The notes under the pieces: generated by a model
Told to the model about the DNA's origin: nothing
What the model saw: the letters and a program-made list of their open reading frames with translations, nothing else
Databases searched by the model: none
In this document: positions 1 to 12,300 of the stretch, piece after piece
How positions within the stretch are numbered: the first letter of the stretch is position 1
Layout: each line of letters starts with the position of its first letter
Program-made: the position numbers and the translations under genes
From: Diospyros lotus
Taxonomy: Eukaryota; Streptophyta; Magnoliopsida; Ericales; Ebenaceae
Assembly: GCF_014633365.1 (NCBI RefSeq)
Contig: NC_068347.1
Coordinates: forward strand, 26,328,493 to 26,392,492
Length of the DNA: 64,000 nt
Direction of reading: 5' to 3'

Positions 1-1575
1 TATAACCGTAGGTACATGATAGTTCCCTAGCAAATCTAATCACCCTCCCCATTCTCAAGTCCTAAAAACCACAATGGTTAGTAGAAAATCACTTAGTAAT
101 TTAAATTTTTGGTGTGTGAATGGAGAGAAGCTTGGTAGAGAGTTTAGGAACATGGAGAACATCTTTTAGGGTGAGTTGAGGACTTAAGACTTGTGTGTCC
201 TTGTCCAGCTACAATAACAGAAGACCCATCAATAATAATGATTCTTTTGTTACCAAGGGTAGGTTTATAGGTGTCAAATAGGTTGAGTCATGTGTCATGA
301 TTAGTCACTCTTGAATCAAGGATTGACGAGTGACGATCATCAAAAACTTTGGAGTTTTCAAGGATTAGGTACTCACCTAATTGAGCTAATGAACAAACAT
401 TAGCAGACTTAGAGAGATGTTCAAGAAAGGCCCTGATTTTATCAAGCTCTTCCCTTCGCAACAGTTCTACGCTAGCACACTTTGGCTTCTCTTGAGAAGG
501 AGTTCCTTCTCCATTAGTTAGATTAGGTTGAGGTTGTTGTTGACCCCTAGTCCAATTGAGAACTTGGGCCCTTTCATGGAGTTTGTAGTAGTTCTCTCTT
601 GTATGTTGTGGCTTCTTGCAATAAGTACACCATAACCCATCTCAGGCTTGATGTTTTCGTAGAATCTGGGTTTTGGTTTTGTCCAAGGTTGTTGTTATCC
701 TCTTCCCCTTTTGATACCATGGCTTCTTTTGACACCATGGCCATTCAAGGAGAATAGAGAAGAAGGGTGTTGGGCAAGCTGGAAAAAAGGGCAAAGGTGC
801 AGAAGGCAAGCCGATTAACGGCAAGTTGCAGAAGGCATAGAGAAAGGAAAAACTGGCAGTAAGGCCGATTATCATTAGTGAAGGCTGATTGAGAGAGCCT
901 AAGGATGGTGGCTTTGATACCATGTGGAAAAGAATAATTTTTTTGTATTATATCTGTTATTGTTTTGCCCGAGTAATAGTGTGCTCGAATTCTGGAAAAA
1001 ATCAAGAAGGAATAGAGATGATCGGTGGCAGTTAGTTTGCAAGATCTAAATGTAACTAATTGTAATTAATAAGGGTAGTTTAGACTTTATGTAAGTTGGT
1101 TATTTCCCTTAGGAAGTTCCGCCTCTCTAGTTTATAAATAGAAGGGCGTGAAGGTCAAATAGGATCATCAATCATTTTTCATTCCATCCCCTTGTGTTCG
1201 AGTGCAGTGAGAAACAAGAGAGAGAGTCGTGATAATATAGTTCTTGTATTCTTCATTTAGAGGATTGCATTCGAGAGGCAAGAGGAGGCGAGTGAGGGAT
1301 ATTCTTGTACTGATTTCATACGTTCATAGTGGACTTCTTGGATTGCTGGATGTAGAGCCATGTAAATAGCATGAACCAAGGTAAATCGGGTGTTCTACTG
1401 TGTGGTTTGCATTTCTATTCCTTTTCAATTATGTCTTTTTAATTGTTTACTTTATGTTTTAATCGTGATGGGTTTCGGTAAGATTATCGAGTGATTCTTG
1501 GACCATCTTAGCACTCGGTTTTAACAATATTGTATTATGTTACTGTACATTGTACACTAGGTATTTATTACAAGT
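1..1575 (-). mobile_element. Ty1/copia relic: 5' LTR, primer-binding site, deleted gag, start of protease
   Basis: Read on the minus strand, an LTR end (CCACA, last base at 923) is followed by TGGTATCAAAGCC at 922-910, the usual copia primer-binding site. The leader then runs almost directly into a gag zinc-knuckle reading WCTYCKKPQHTRENYYKLH (about 640-580; the last Cys is Tyr), so most of gag is deleted. Further left come a linker and a decayed protease region with ILDSRVTN in place of ILDSGATD (about 330-300), then the VLHVPKLSTKLLSIH block (about 110-60). The element continues beyond the left edge. Its LTR is interrupted by a plus-strand solo LTR at 955-1526 and appears to resume at 1527, with the outer end near 1575 uncertain. 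No intact ORF remains. Confidence 0.6.
955..1526 (+). mobile_element. Solo LTR inserted in the LTR of the flanking copia relic
   Basis: Begins TGTTATTG and ends TTTTAACA. The flanks are ATATC (950-954) and ATATT (1527-1531), a 4-of-5 target duplication. Inside is a plus-strand promoter layout: TTTATAAATAG near 1130-1140, a CT/AG-rich leader, and a downstream block (GGATGTAGAGCC... GAACCAAGG, about 1350-1380) that recurs in the solo LTRs at 31800-33009 and 37123-37662. No internal retroelement coding lies next to it, so it is read as a solo LTR. Confidence 0.5.
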
Positions 1576-2639
1576 GTGGATTTTGATTTAGGCAACCAAC
1601 CCCAAATACTTAGGGATTAGTAAACTCAATCAAGGAAGCAAAAAAATAAAGGAAACAATAACAATAAGAAAACATAATCTTATCCTAAAAAGGATACTCT
1701 AGAAATAAGGAAATAGACATATTCTAGGAAAAAAACAATTACAGGAAAGATTTCTGGATTTCAAACACTCTGATAACATAGATGCTCATCTCACAAAACA
1801 TTATAAGCACCAAACATTTTTTGAACAAAGGACAAAAAGAACTCTGAACAACACCAAAAACGAGATTGACCCTACATGAAGGTCTTAGGCTAAATTGTTT
1901 CCATGTTGCTTGCAAATGCAAAAAAAGATACAAGTTTCAAGCATCAAGACCTTCACATACAGCAGCATAAATTGAGCAGTACAAAATATGGGGTCAAGAA
2001 AATAGTTACCCACCATCATAATGGCAAATTGGAAGGGACACAACAACTGGCTGTGTGGTTGTTTTCAAATGCATCCTGCAATAAGTAATGGTTTAGGTCT
2101 CAATGGGGCAATCAGAAGAATGAAGAAAAATGATGAAGCAATACTTTAAAGATTGTTGCCTGTATATGTATGTGTGCATGTGCATACAAATTTATGCATA
2201 TGTACTTCTATTTCATTACAGATGCCTAAGGGTTTGCTATTCAAGAATTCTGCTATGGACCTAAAATTATAGACACAGGTCTGATTTCTCTACAAATTCC
2301 AGAACAGCTTCAAGAAAGGAATAAGTGCTTTGAGCCCACCCAAAACAACATTCAAAAGAATTGCAATTTTTCTCTAGGAAATGCCTCACATCAAGCAGAA
2401 AATGTCAGCATTCAACCCTTTCTGCTCCAAGGAAGCCTGCTTCTCTGGTAACATAAACCTGATTAAAGACTCCTCTCAAGAAAACTCAAGCAAATACAAA
2501 ACAAATATAGAAAAGATTCCTTGTATTTCCACTACCCCACATTGATGAGGAGGAGGACCAGGATTCAAATCCTCTATTCAAATTCAAAACCACGTAGGAA
2601 GGAAATCAACACCTTCTAGTCAAGCATAAATCTTAGTAT
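1576..2639. other. Unassigned AT-rich DNA, probably ARP8 intron 4 or later
   Basis: I see no supported coding exon, RNA gene or transposon end here. Short ORFs on both strands have no recognisable motif and look random. Confidence 0.4.
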
Positions 2640-3110
2640 GACTAGTTATGATAACAAAATTCACTTCAGCTGAAAAAAAATATATCCACTTCCAAAGGAA
2701 CCTCTGCATCCTGTATTCTTTAATAGGGAAAGCAACTGCCTTGTGGACCAAACACCACCGACTTCTGGGCCCAAACAGGGACCTCTGGTGATAAGCACCC
2801 ATCCACTGCCCTCGCTCTATCTTGCCCAATTCTCTCAATCATTCCACCATTAAAAGTATCAACCAACTCATCATCCTTCATATCATGCAATTTCACTCCA
2901 ACACAATCTTTAAAATCACATTACTTCCCAAATGACTGAAGACAATTAGCCATTAACACTTTCATCCACATGGCTATGCGAGATAAGACTAGGAATTGGT
3001 GCTTTCAATGCAAGCTCCATGCATAATATGCCATGCAAATATCTCCCGAAGCTCTCATCTCCAATACTAGCACTATAAAGTATATTCTCAAAGAACTCAT
3101 ACTACTTTTT
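2640..3110 (-). pseudogene. Coding-like remnant of unknown family
   Basis: The minus strand shows two stretches with coding character, joined by frameshifts and single stops. One reads EFFENILYSASIGDESF... HGILCMELALKAP (about 3100-2990). The other reads VKLHDMKDDELVDTFNGG... MIERIGQDRARA... PEVPVWAQKSVVFGPQGS (about 2900-2710), then a stop, then DAEVPLEVDIFFSAEV. I do not recognise the family. Frameshifts and in-frame stops mean it is not a working gene as it stands. It could be an old retrocopy or captured host exon lying in an ARP8 intron. Confidence 0.35.
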
Positions 3111-3236
3111 GATTGCTCCTGAACTGAAGAACATTAAAACATACCTTCATAACCTTAACAAGTTTTCTTGAAGAAATGATCCTACACCTTCTGTTCTTTT
3201 TACACAAACAAAATCATAAATTAACAGCAACAATCT

Positions 3237-3955
3237 CAAGCCTTAATACCACTAGGCGGGATCGGATACATGAACCTAACAATCTCTATTTCTGTGACCA
3301 TGTCTTTGTTAGGCCATTATAGCCCCATGTCATATTTAAAGGATACCTATCAAGTTTTCTTTATCTTCCTCTACCTCTTTTGCTATATACTTCTTTATTC
3401 TATCCACTCCCCTCACAAGTGCGTTTATTGATCTTCTTCTCACGTGTCTAAACCATTTTAATCGCATTTCACACATTTTACCTTCAATAGGTTCCACTTC
3501 AACCTTATTATATTTAATGTTGTCTCTAATTATTTCTTTTCTTGTATGGTCATACAACCACCATAACATTCTCATATCTGTTAAGATCATATTTTGCACA
3601 TATTGGTACCTAACTATTTTGAGTCATATAACTAATATGGCCATATAGCCAAGCTTTCTAAAGAGATTTTATGATCGCACAGAATGTTGAATGCATTTCT
3701 CCACTTTAACCATATTGTCAATAATTCTATGTATCATTTTCCCAATAATCTACCCTTCTTTTTGAGCAACTGATCCAAGATATCAAGACTGACCTTTTCT
3801 TTGGAATAACTTGATCTTCAAATCTAACCATGATATCATCCATGCCTCTATTTTTACTGAACTTAAATTCCGTTTATTCCATTTTCATTCTGTTCAACTT
3901 AAAACTTTCAAACTCTAAGGTTTTCCTCCATAACTCAAGCTTAATAAAACTTGCA
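3237..3955 (-). mobile_element. 5'-truncated RTE-type LINE fragment (3' end of ORF2)
   Basis: The minus-strand translation lines up with the C-terminal part of the larger RTE element in this window (17440-18180). Matching blocks are KLELWR.TLEFESFKLNR, EFKFSKNRGMDDIMVRF, then DMRMLWWLYDHTRKE and KMCEMRLKWFRHVRRRS. The 3' tail (about 3280-3237) matches the conserved RTE end, a CCGATCCCGCCTAGTGG-type block followed by a short GTTGTTG-like end. It has several stops and is dead. Confidence 0.7.
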
Positions 3956-4087
3956 CAAACCAAAGCACTAATCCAATATGAAAAAAAAATCTATAATAAT
4001 GATAATATATAAAAAGAAAGATACTATTAAATCTGTAATAATAATAATATAAACATCATTCAACATACAAAAAAAGTAACTACTTTT

Positions 4088-4145
4088 TTAAGTCATCATG
4101 TAGCCAACCCCACCTAGTTGATTAAGACTAGTGATTATTATAGTC
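4088..4145 (+). mobile_element. RTE LINE 3'-tail remnant
   Basis: CATGTAGCCAACCCCACCTAG followed by TTGATTAAGACTAGTGATT matches the conserved 3' end of the RTE element at 18140-18187 with several substitutions. Only the tail is present. Confidence 0.5.
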
Positions 4146-4443
4146 ATATTTTTGTCAAAGTCATAATTAGGCTCTTTTTTTAAATTCAAAAGTTTAGGGT
4201 ATTCTTAGATTTTACCCAAAAAAGGTTATAAAAATGTGTCCACCCATGGAAATTCATGTACATCATGTCCTGGAGGTATCCAAAACAAAAGTCATAAACC
4301 TAAGACAAGTGTCTGACACATATACCAGCATATCCAATGAGTAGCTGCATCTAGTACACGTTGGACACAGGAATAACACCAGATGAAGTATTAGCTTCCT
4401 ATCTTAGGATAACACATGGTGAAACCAGTAAATGAAAACAAAC

Positions 4444-4511
4444 CTGCTATAAATTGTTGAAAAAAAATGTCGAACCCTAGAGTATGCTGGGGATTCGATG
4501 TTACCAAATTC
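4444..4511 (-). CDS. ARP8: ARP8-like gene, exon 4
   Basis: A 68-nt exon bounded by TTTATGTTCAG acceptor and AGCAG|GTTTG donor. It encodes EFGNIESPAYSRVRHFF then STIYSR, ending in codon phase 2. This block is highly characteristic of plant ARP8 actin-related proteins, directly after the nucleotide-loop region encoded by exon 3. The next exon, expected to begin with an MQVKPS-like sequence, is not found between here and the left edge, so intron 4 is at least 4.4 kb and the gene continues outside the window. Confidence 0.85.
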
Positions 4512-4703
4512 CTGAACATAAACAAGACAAAAGAAAGGGCTAAGATGAATTAGCAAAACAGCCATAAGAATGTATATGATATAAAGAGTTTCCAATTTCA
4601 TTAAACTATAAGCATCCAATAACTACAAGAAGTTGTCTAAATCTGAGTGGGGAAATTGTTCTGCTGAAAGCTTTTGAACTGTCAATTTTAACAAGAAGCT
4701 CAC

Positions 4704-4774
4704 CACAAAAGTTGCACATTGACCAGAGGGACGAGCATATTTGCTCCAACCAAACTTGCAATAACCTGACCCAC
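4704..4774 (-). CDS. ARP8: ARP8-like gene, exon 3 (actin-type nucleotide-binding loop)
   Basis: A 71-nt exon with acceptor CTAACAG and donor GTGAGC. It encodes (G)GSGYCKFGWSKYARPS then GQCATFV. The GSGYCKFGW segment corresponds to the first phosphate-binding loop of the actin fold. Its first two bases complete the Gly codon started by the last base of exon 2, and its end joins exon 4 in phase, giving ATFVEFGNIE. The acceptor lies only about 110 bp from the gypsy LTR that begins at 4888. Intron 3 (4512-4703) is a normal 192 bp. Confidence 0.85.
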
Positions 4775-5551
4775 CTGTTAGCAAGCATTAAAAGGTACTT
4801 AGACATTGCTCATCTATCAATTATAAAAAAAAGAAAAGAAAAGATATTCCTATCAGATTAGAGTGATTAATGACTTTATTGGATAAGTGTCAGGACCCCA
4901 AGGATAGATTAGTAATTGAATAGTAGATGTATTTCCTTCTTCTTGTACTTTGCTGCTTTCCCTAATTGTACCTTTTAGTTGTTCTAATAACTGAAAGCCT
5001 AGAAAGCCTATAAACAGACTAAAACCTAGAGGATTAGTTAGTTGATGAATGATAACAGATTGTTCTCTCTCAAATTCTCTCCCTTTCTCTCGGTTCTCCC
5101 TGATCTCTCTCTGATTTTCTCCCTCCCTTTCTGATCTATCTCCCCCAATTTCTTCCACTTTCCTCTTAAACCCTAGGTTAAGCCTAAGTGCATGACATTT
5201 GGTATCAGAGCCAATTGATTCTCGGCTGTGATTCTGGAAATTCTTAGCAGCTTATCAAGGTTCAAATTTTGAAAGCGAAGCAGGCCAATGGTTCTTGGCT
5301 TTTATTCTGACAATTATAGGCTATTTCTCGGCTGTTAATCAAAGCAGATCCAGGCGATACCTATAGGCTGTTTCTTGGCTGTTAATTGAAACAGATCCAG
5401 GCGATACCTATAGGCTGTTTTCAGACACAGATTCAATCGATTGATTCAAGAGGCTGATTCAGATCTAGGCGACCACAGGTGATTGCAGATCATAGTCGGT
5501 CCTTAGAAGTAGATCAGAAACAATTTTTTTGAAGTTAAGCAAATTGAGGAG

Positions 5552-6759
5552 ATGGCGAAAGGAACAAGGATGAAGCAGTTTGTGGCGAGGCTGGATGTTC
5601 TGGAGCTAGGTTTAAAATAGACTCAGGAGGAGGTGAGTCCTAACAGAGAAGAGAATGTAGCAATTAGAGAAGCTATGCAAACCTTGGAAAGAAGTGTACA
5701 GACAGAAATGTGCAAGCCTTGGAAAGAAATGTACAGACAATTGAAAGAAGATTTACAGATGAATTTACCAGCATCAACCAGAGGCTGGATGGAGTTATGA
5801 GGATGCTTTCTACATTGTTTCAGAACAGATTACCGAAGGATTTTCCTCCAAGATCAGCGGCAGCTCCAGTTCTAGCAGAAGCTGGAATTCTTCCTTGTGC
5901 CCCTGTTTCACAGGAAGCTAAGGAACGTAATGAAATTGAGCCAGAAATTCAAGATAGAAGTTCCAATCCAAGTCACCACCAAACCCCTATGCCGAGGTTA
6001 GAGATTCTGATCTTTGAAGAAGATAAACCTAGGTGGTGGATTGGGCGTTGTGACGGTTTTTCCCAATACTATCAAGTGGCTGAGAATCAGAAGGTGAATC
6101 TGGCAGCAGCATATCTCAACCATATGGCCAATGCCTAGTTCCAAGGATGGAGTAGGCTGAGGACTGATTTTAATTGACAAGAATTTGCAGATATTTTTGT
6201 AACAGATTTGGCGAGAGGTTGATAACAGATGTGATTGAAGAATTCAATAAACTGAAGCAAGAGGGTTCTGTCATGGACTATCTGGTCAAATTTGAAGAAT
6301 TGAAGTTGTTGATGCTCATTTATCATCTGACTTTGAATGAGGCCTACTTCGTATCCAGCTTCATCAGTGGCCTCAATGATGAGCTGAGGCCAACAGTGAA
6401 AATGATGCAGGCCTGTTACAGTCAAGCAAGCTGCTGAGAAAGCTAGGCTGCAGGAATTTGCGTTAGAATCAACTTTTTGAAAGCACAAGATCCTAACTGA
6501 AATTCATCCTTCGGTCAGTCCGCAGTTGGAAGGAAATTCGTGGCCTACATCCTCAAGACTGCATCAAGGAAATCTGAATCCAAGGGTTTTTACTAACCCT
6601 AATTTAGCCAAACCTCTTTTTATGTAACAAAAGAGATAGTCAGGACTGTGCTACTGGTGCGGAGAAAAATTTAGTCCAAACCAGTGCAACAAACAGTTAT
6701 TATATATGGAAGGACTAGAGGAAGAAAAAGAAGAAGAAAAGCAAGCAGGAATTGGATGA
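5552..6759 (+). pseudogene. Gag of the non-autonomous gypsy element (degraded)
   Basis: A start codon at 5552 gives MAKGTRMKQFVARLDVLE, resembling the N-terminus of the gypsy gag at 29200 on the minus strand (MAEGTRMKNLETQ). A coiled-coil-like region and the retrotransposon gag core follow (RWWIGRCDGFSQYYQVAE; DYLVKFEELKLLML; FVSSFISGLNDELRP). Near the end a shortened zinc knuckle CYWCGEKFSPNQC lacks the His. Stops near 5618 and 6136 and frame changes near 5690, 6170 and 6420 disrupt it. Gag would form the particle shell; pol must have been supplied in trans. Confidence 0.65.
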
Positions 6760-7436
6760 AGAAATAGGAGCCAACTGCTACAATTCCTTGGGGACAAGAA
6801 ATCTCTCAAGGAAGGGGGATTGTCATGACCCCAAGGATAGAATAGTGATTGTACAGTAGATGTATTTCCTTCTTGTTATACTTTGCTACTTTCCTTATCT
6901 ATACCTTTCAGTTGTTTTAATAACTAAAAGCCTAGAAAGCCTATAAATAGGCTAAAACCTAGAGGATTAGTTAGTTGATGAATGATTACAGATTGTTCTC
7001 TCAGATTCTCTCTCAAATTCTCTCCCTTTCTCTCGATTCTCCCTAATCTCGCTATATTCTCTCTGATTTTCTCCCTCCCTTTCTGATCTCTCTCCTGATT
7101 TCTTCCAAATTCCTCTTAAAACCCTAGAACTCCGCCTGGGAATGTTATCCACTGTTGGTCCCAAGCTCGGATAAAGGAGAAGGGTTGTGTTAGATAGCCG
7201 ACAGCCAACATAAAACCTAATCGAATTCAAAACATGAACTCTAGACAAACTATGAAAAATTGTTGGGGCATAACCCTTCATAGTGACACGCTACACTACC
7301 TGCGTGTAGTGTCAAGTGAGCTAGGGCCGCTGCATCGGCGCCCGGATGTAGTGACAAATGAGCAAGGGTCCCTGCATTTGCTTGGACGGATGTGGGTAAA
7401 GAAGCTAATCCAAAACCAAAATAAAAATAAAAAACA

Positions 7437-8865
7437 AAAGCAAATTCAAAGTCAAGGCCAAAACCAGAATCATAGATTAAGGATTGGGTCATGGAACATA
7501 GGAACATTAACATGCAAATCTATGGAAGTGGTAGATGTGATGATTAGGAGAAAAATTAATATTATGTGCCTTCAAGAGACGAGTTGGGTAGGGAAAAACC
7601 CAAAAACTTTATCAGAAACTGGATATAAAATATGGTACACAGGAAATGATCAAGTGAAAAATGGAGTGGGGATTATTATGGATAAAAGCCTAGTAGATGA
7701 GGTAGTGGATGTAAAGAGAATAGGGGATAGGATTATTATGGTGAAGGTTGGTTTAGGAAGAATAACTATGAATATTTTTAGTACATATACACCACAAGCG
7801 GGGTTAGGTGAGGAGATAAAAGCAAAATTCTAGGAGGATCTAGAGGGACTTATACAAATGATACCAAGAGAAGAGAGAGTGATTATAGGAGGTGACTTAA
7901 ATGGTCACGTGGGTAGAGACAGAAACGGCTATAGAGAGGAACATGGAGGGTATGGATTCGGATAAATTAATAATGAGCGTAAGTCTATTCTAGATTTTGC
8001 TATGGCATATGGGCTCATCATAACCAATACTAAGTTCAAAAAATGAGACGGACACTTAATCACATATAAAAATATCACATCAAGCACCCAAATAGATTAC
8101 TTCCTCTTGAGACAAGAGGATCGGTTATGTTATAGGGATTGTAAGGTGATACTGAGGGAGTGTCTAACTACTCAACATAGAGTTCTAGTACTTGACGTCC
8201 AAGTAAGAAATTGGAAAAGAAAAAATCACATAAAACAAAATCCATGAATTAGGTGGTGGGATTTAAAAGTGGAGAAACAACTACTCTTCAAAGAAAAATT
8301 AAGGGGTAGAAGGGAATGGAATAGAGAAGGATAGGCAAACCAAATGTGGAGGGAAATGGCTACTGCCCTGAGAAGCACGGCAAATGTAGTCCTTGAAGAG
8401 ACAAATGGTAGAGTCCCAAACCTTAAGGAGTCTTGGTGGTGGAATGAAGAGGTACAATGAAGAGGTACAATTGAAAATTAAAAATAAGAAAACTTGGTAT
8501 AAGACTGTATATCAGTGCAACAATGAAGAAAATCTAAAAAATTATAAAGAAGCAAAAAGAGCTATTAGTGAAACAAGGTCAAAAGCATATGAGAATCTAT
8601 ATAAACGACTTGATACAAAAGATGGAGAAAGGGATATATATAAATTAGCTAAAGCAAGAGAGAGAAAAACAAGAGATCTAAACCGAGTGAAATGCATAAA
8701 AGATAAAAATCAAAATGTATTAGTGAATGAGAGAGCAATTAAGAAGAGATGGAATGAGTATTTCACAAAATTATTCAATGATGGTGAGGATACAAGAGTT
8801 AGGTTGGGATATCTTAGTAACTCAGAACGGAACGTGAGCTATACATTTTATCAACGCATAAGTTC
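7437..8865 (+). pseudogene. RTE ORF2, endonuclease half
   Basis: Endonuclease/exonuclease-phosphatase motifs are visible in order: RIGSWNIGTLTCKS (start of domain, about 7481), MCLQETSW (Mg-binding Glu, about 7565), FSTYTPQAG, GGDLNGHVGRDR (about 7890; catalytic Asp and Asn) and STQIDYFLLR (about 8080). After the domain a basic linker continues to about 8800. In-frame stops at about 7831, 7963, 8044, 8245 and 8332 and a frame change near 8390-8450 inactivate it. The copia insertion at 8866 cuts the ORF. Confidence 0.75.
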
Positions 8866-9311
8866 TGTTGACTTATCAGAATGTTAAGAGATCTACTTAG
8901 ATTAGGAAAGATTTCTAATTATCATTTAGGAATCTTTATTGATTATGTCCATATGTATCTTAGTGTATATTCCCTTCTTTGTGTTTTAATTTGTTTCCTT
9001 AGAGATAGTTTCCTTTTTGATAGTTTCCATGTTTGATGTAATCTCTCCCTCTATAAGAGGACTGCTGTATCTATTAGATTAATTATCAATGAAAGCATAA
9101 TTTTGAATTCCTTCATGGTATCAGAGCCTTTCCCTTCCCTTCCAATATTTTTGAAACCCTAATAGTGCCTTCATTGCACTTCTTTGCGCTGAACTCCTCT
9201 AGGGTTTCACCCCAGCCTTAATTGCTGTTTGTTTTGTTCTGTTCTGTTGTTCAGCAATTCTGTTCCAGCTGCACTTCTAGTTTCCCTTCCCAAACTCAAT
9301 CTTCTTAAGAC

Positions 9312-12300
9312 ATGTCAGAGATATCAGAGGCGACTCAGGTCATTACCACTGTTGAATCCTATCCTAGTGATCAGCAACCAATGGGAGGGGCTGATCTGCC
9401 TGGGATACATCCTTCCCACCGACTTGATGGGCGAAACTTCTTGCAATGGTCTTAGCTTGTGAGCACATTCCTCAAAGGCCGAGGAAAGCTAGGCCACCTG
9501 ACCGGAACCCTTCCAAAAGATTTGGACCCATCCTTCACAGCATGGGAAATTGAAGATTCATCAATCATGTCATGGCTTTGGAGTGCCATGCAGTCGGAGG
9601 TAAGTAAAAACTTTATGTTTTTAACGTCAGCTAGGGATATTTGGGAGACTGTGAGGCAAACCTATTCTAAAGTTCAAGATACCTCGGTGATTTTTGAGGT
9701 TAAGACTAAGATTAGTAGGATAAGGCAAGGGGCATCCACTATAACAGAATATTATAATAAAATGAAGGGGATGTGGCTAGAACTAGATCATTATCAAGAT
9801 ATCAAGATGGAGTGTAGCAATGATGCTGTTAAACTTAAACAAATTCAAGAAAGGGATAGGATTGTAGAGTTTCTAGCAAGGATTAATCCGGAATATGATC
9901 AAGTGAAGATCCAAGTGCTTGGTAGGGAAAAATTACCTACACTTAATGAGGTTTTTTCCATTGTTCGAAGTGAGGAAAACAAAAGGATGGCTATGCTAGG
10001 AGATCACAGTGTTGAAGGCTCAGCCATGGTGTCAAGCCATAGAGATGGATCTCGGTTGAGGAAAGGCAGAAAATTCGTGGAAAAATTCAGGATGAGAAGG
10101 TTTGTGGTGCAGTTATTGCAAAAAACCTAGGCATACTAAGGATAATTGCTTCAAACTCCATGGCAAAGAAGTTGTGCTAAGCAGAATAGGCGGATTTAAG
10201 AGTCGTCAAGCCTATTTTTCCAGCACAGATCAAGGGGAAGCTGAATCAGCAGGTAAAACTGAATCTATTGGTGCTGATATTTCACAATTGAATGCAGAAG
10301 AGATGAACAAACTCAAGAATTTCCTCAAAACTCTCCAAGATGGAGCCTGTTCACTTGCACAGCAAGGTAAACTCACCAATTCTAAGTGTTTTTCTTCCTT
10401 TAAAACTGCTGGGAATACCAATTGGGTCCTTGATTCAGGAGCTACTGATCACATGACCCCTCACATAAATTCCTTTGACACTTACCAACCTCTTGTTAGC
10501 CCTAAACAGATTGCTATTACTAATGGAACCACTGTTCCTATTGCTGGCCAAGGTACAGTTAAATTCAGCCCTTTGCTAACAACCAAACAAGTTCTTCATG
10601 TCCCACAGTTAGCTACCAATCTTATATCTATTCACCAACTAACAAAAGAATTAAATTGTCGTGCTATTTTCTATCCTCATATGGGTGAATTTCAGGACAT
10701 GATAACGGGGAAGATGATTGGTGTGGCTGAGGAGCGCAATGGGTTGTATACCTTACACAAAGCAGGCCATTCTACAAAGAAGCAACAACCTGTAATTGCT
10801 TGTTCATCTCATTCTGTTTCAGCATCCAACACCATTTGGCTTCAACATTATAGATTAGGTCATCCGCCTTTTCCTTTATTAAAAGCTATGTTTCCTCATT
10901 CGTTTAAATCTTTAGATCCTAGGATGTTTCAATGTGATGTGTGTGTGCTATCCAAACACCATAGGGTGTCTTATCCTATGAGCAACAAATTATCTTCTAA
11001 ACCTTTTTCCCTAGTTCATTCAGATGTTTGGGGACTATCCAACTGTTATGGGGCTCGGTGGTTTGTTTCCTTTATTGATGACTGTACTCGCATGTGTTGG
11101 GTATTTCTCTTGAAAGAAAAGGCTGAAATTGGGACCATCTTACCTTATTTTTGCAAAATGGTATCCACACAATTTGGTACTCCTGTCCAAAAATTCAGAA
11201 CAGATAATGCTAAAGATTATTTTAATAATCAATTGAATTCTTTCTTTCAACATGAGGGTATTGTTCATGAGTCTTCCTACGTAAACACTCCACAAAAAAA
11301 TGGAACAGCAGAGCGGAAGATGAGACATCTCCTTAATGTGGCTCGCACACTCCTTCATCACACTCATGTTCCTAAAACCTATTGGGGTGAAGCCGTTTTA
11401 ACCGCGGCCTATGTCATCAACCGCGTTCCCTCCAAAGTCCTAAATCATCGTAGCACATTCCAGTGCCTATCCTCCTTTTTTCCCGATTACTATTTGCATA
11501 CTCCTCTCCCTCTTCGTGTGTTTGGTTGTGTGTGCTTTGTTCATATCCCTAAAATACATCGGGATAAGCTTGATCCTCGTGCCCTTCGGTGTATCTTCCT
11601 AGGGTATTCTCCAACCCAAAAAGGTTACAAGTGCTATCATCCTCTAACTCGGAAGTTCTTTGTATCCAAAGATGTCTTTTTCCTTGAATCTCAACCCTTC
11701 TTTGGCTCTCCAGACCTTGGTCCTCAGGGGGAGACTCGAGGAATTGAGGACCAAGACTCATTTGAATTTTTTCCTGTCCTAGCACCAACTCCTGTTTTGT
11801 CTAGTTCTAATCCTTCTTCCTCTGCTGTTCCAGCCCAATCTCCTAACCCCTCTCCTCTACCTACAGAATGTATTGAACAAGCAATTCAAAGGCCATCCTC
11901 TCCGGTTCGGTTTAAGGGTTCTCCCTATGTGTTCAAAAGGAGGCAACCTATTGTGGAGTCTCAGCCCTCACCAGCATCAGATCCAGGTACTGAAACTACA
12001 CAATCATTAGATACATCCCTTTCCAGCCCTGTTTCTAATGATTTAGACCTACCAATTGCTGTGAGAAAAGGGGTCAAAAGCTGTACTTTACACCCTTAAA
12101 CTGATAACTTGTCTTATCATCGCTTCTCCCAAAACCACAAAAGCTTCCTCACCTCATTAGACTCTATTGTTATTCCCAAGTCAGTAGAAAAGGCTCTAAA
12201 AGACCAGAATTGGAAGCAAGCCATGCAAGAGGAGATGAATGCCTTAAATAAAAATCAGACATGGGAATTGGTGCCTAGGCCTAAAGAAATCACTCCAGTT

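Noticed and set aside
7234..7440. N-terminal part of the 199-aa ORF as a separate gene start
   Set aside because: It is the 5' part of the RTE LINE running into the endonuclease domain; the ATG at 7234 is not shown to be the real start.
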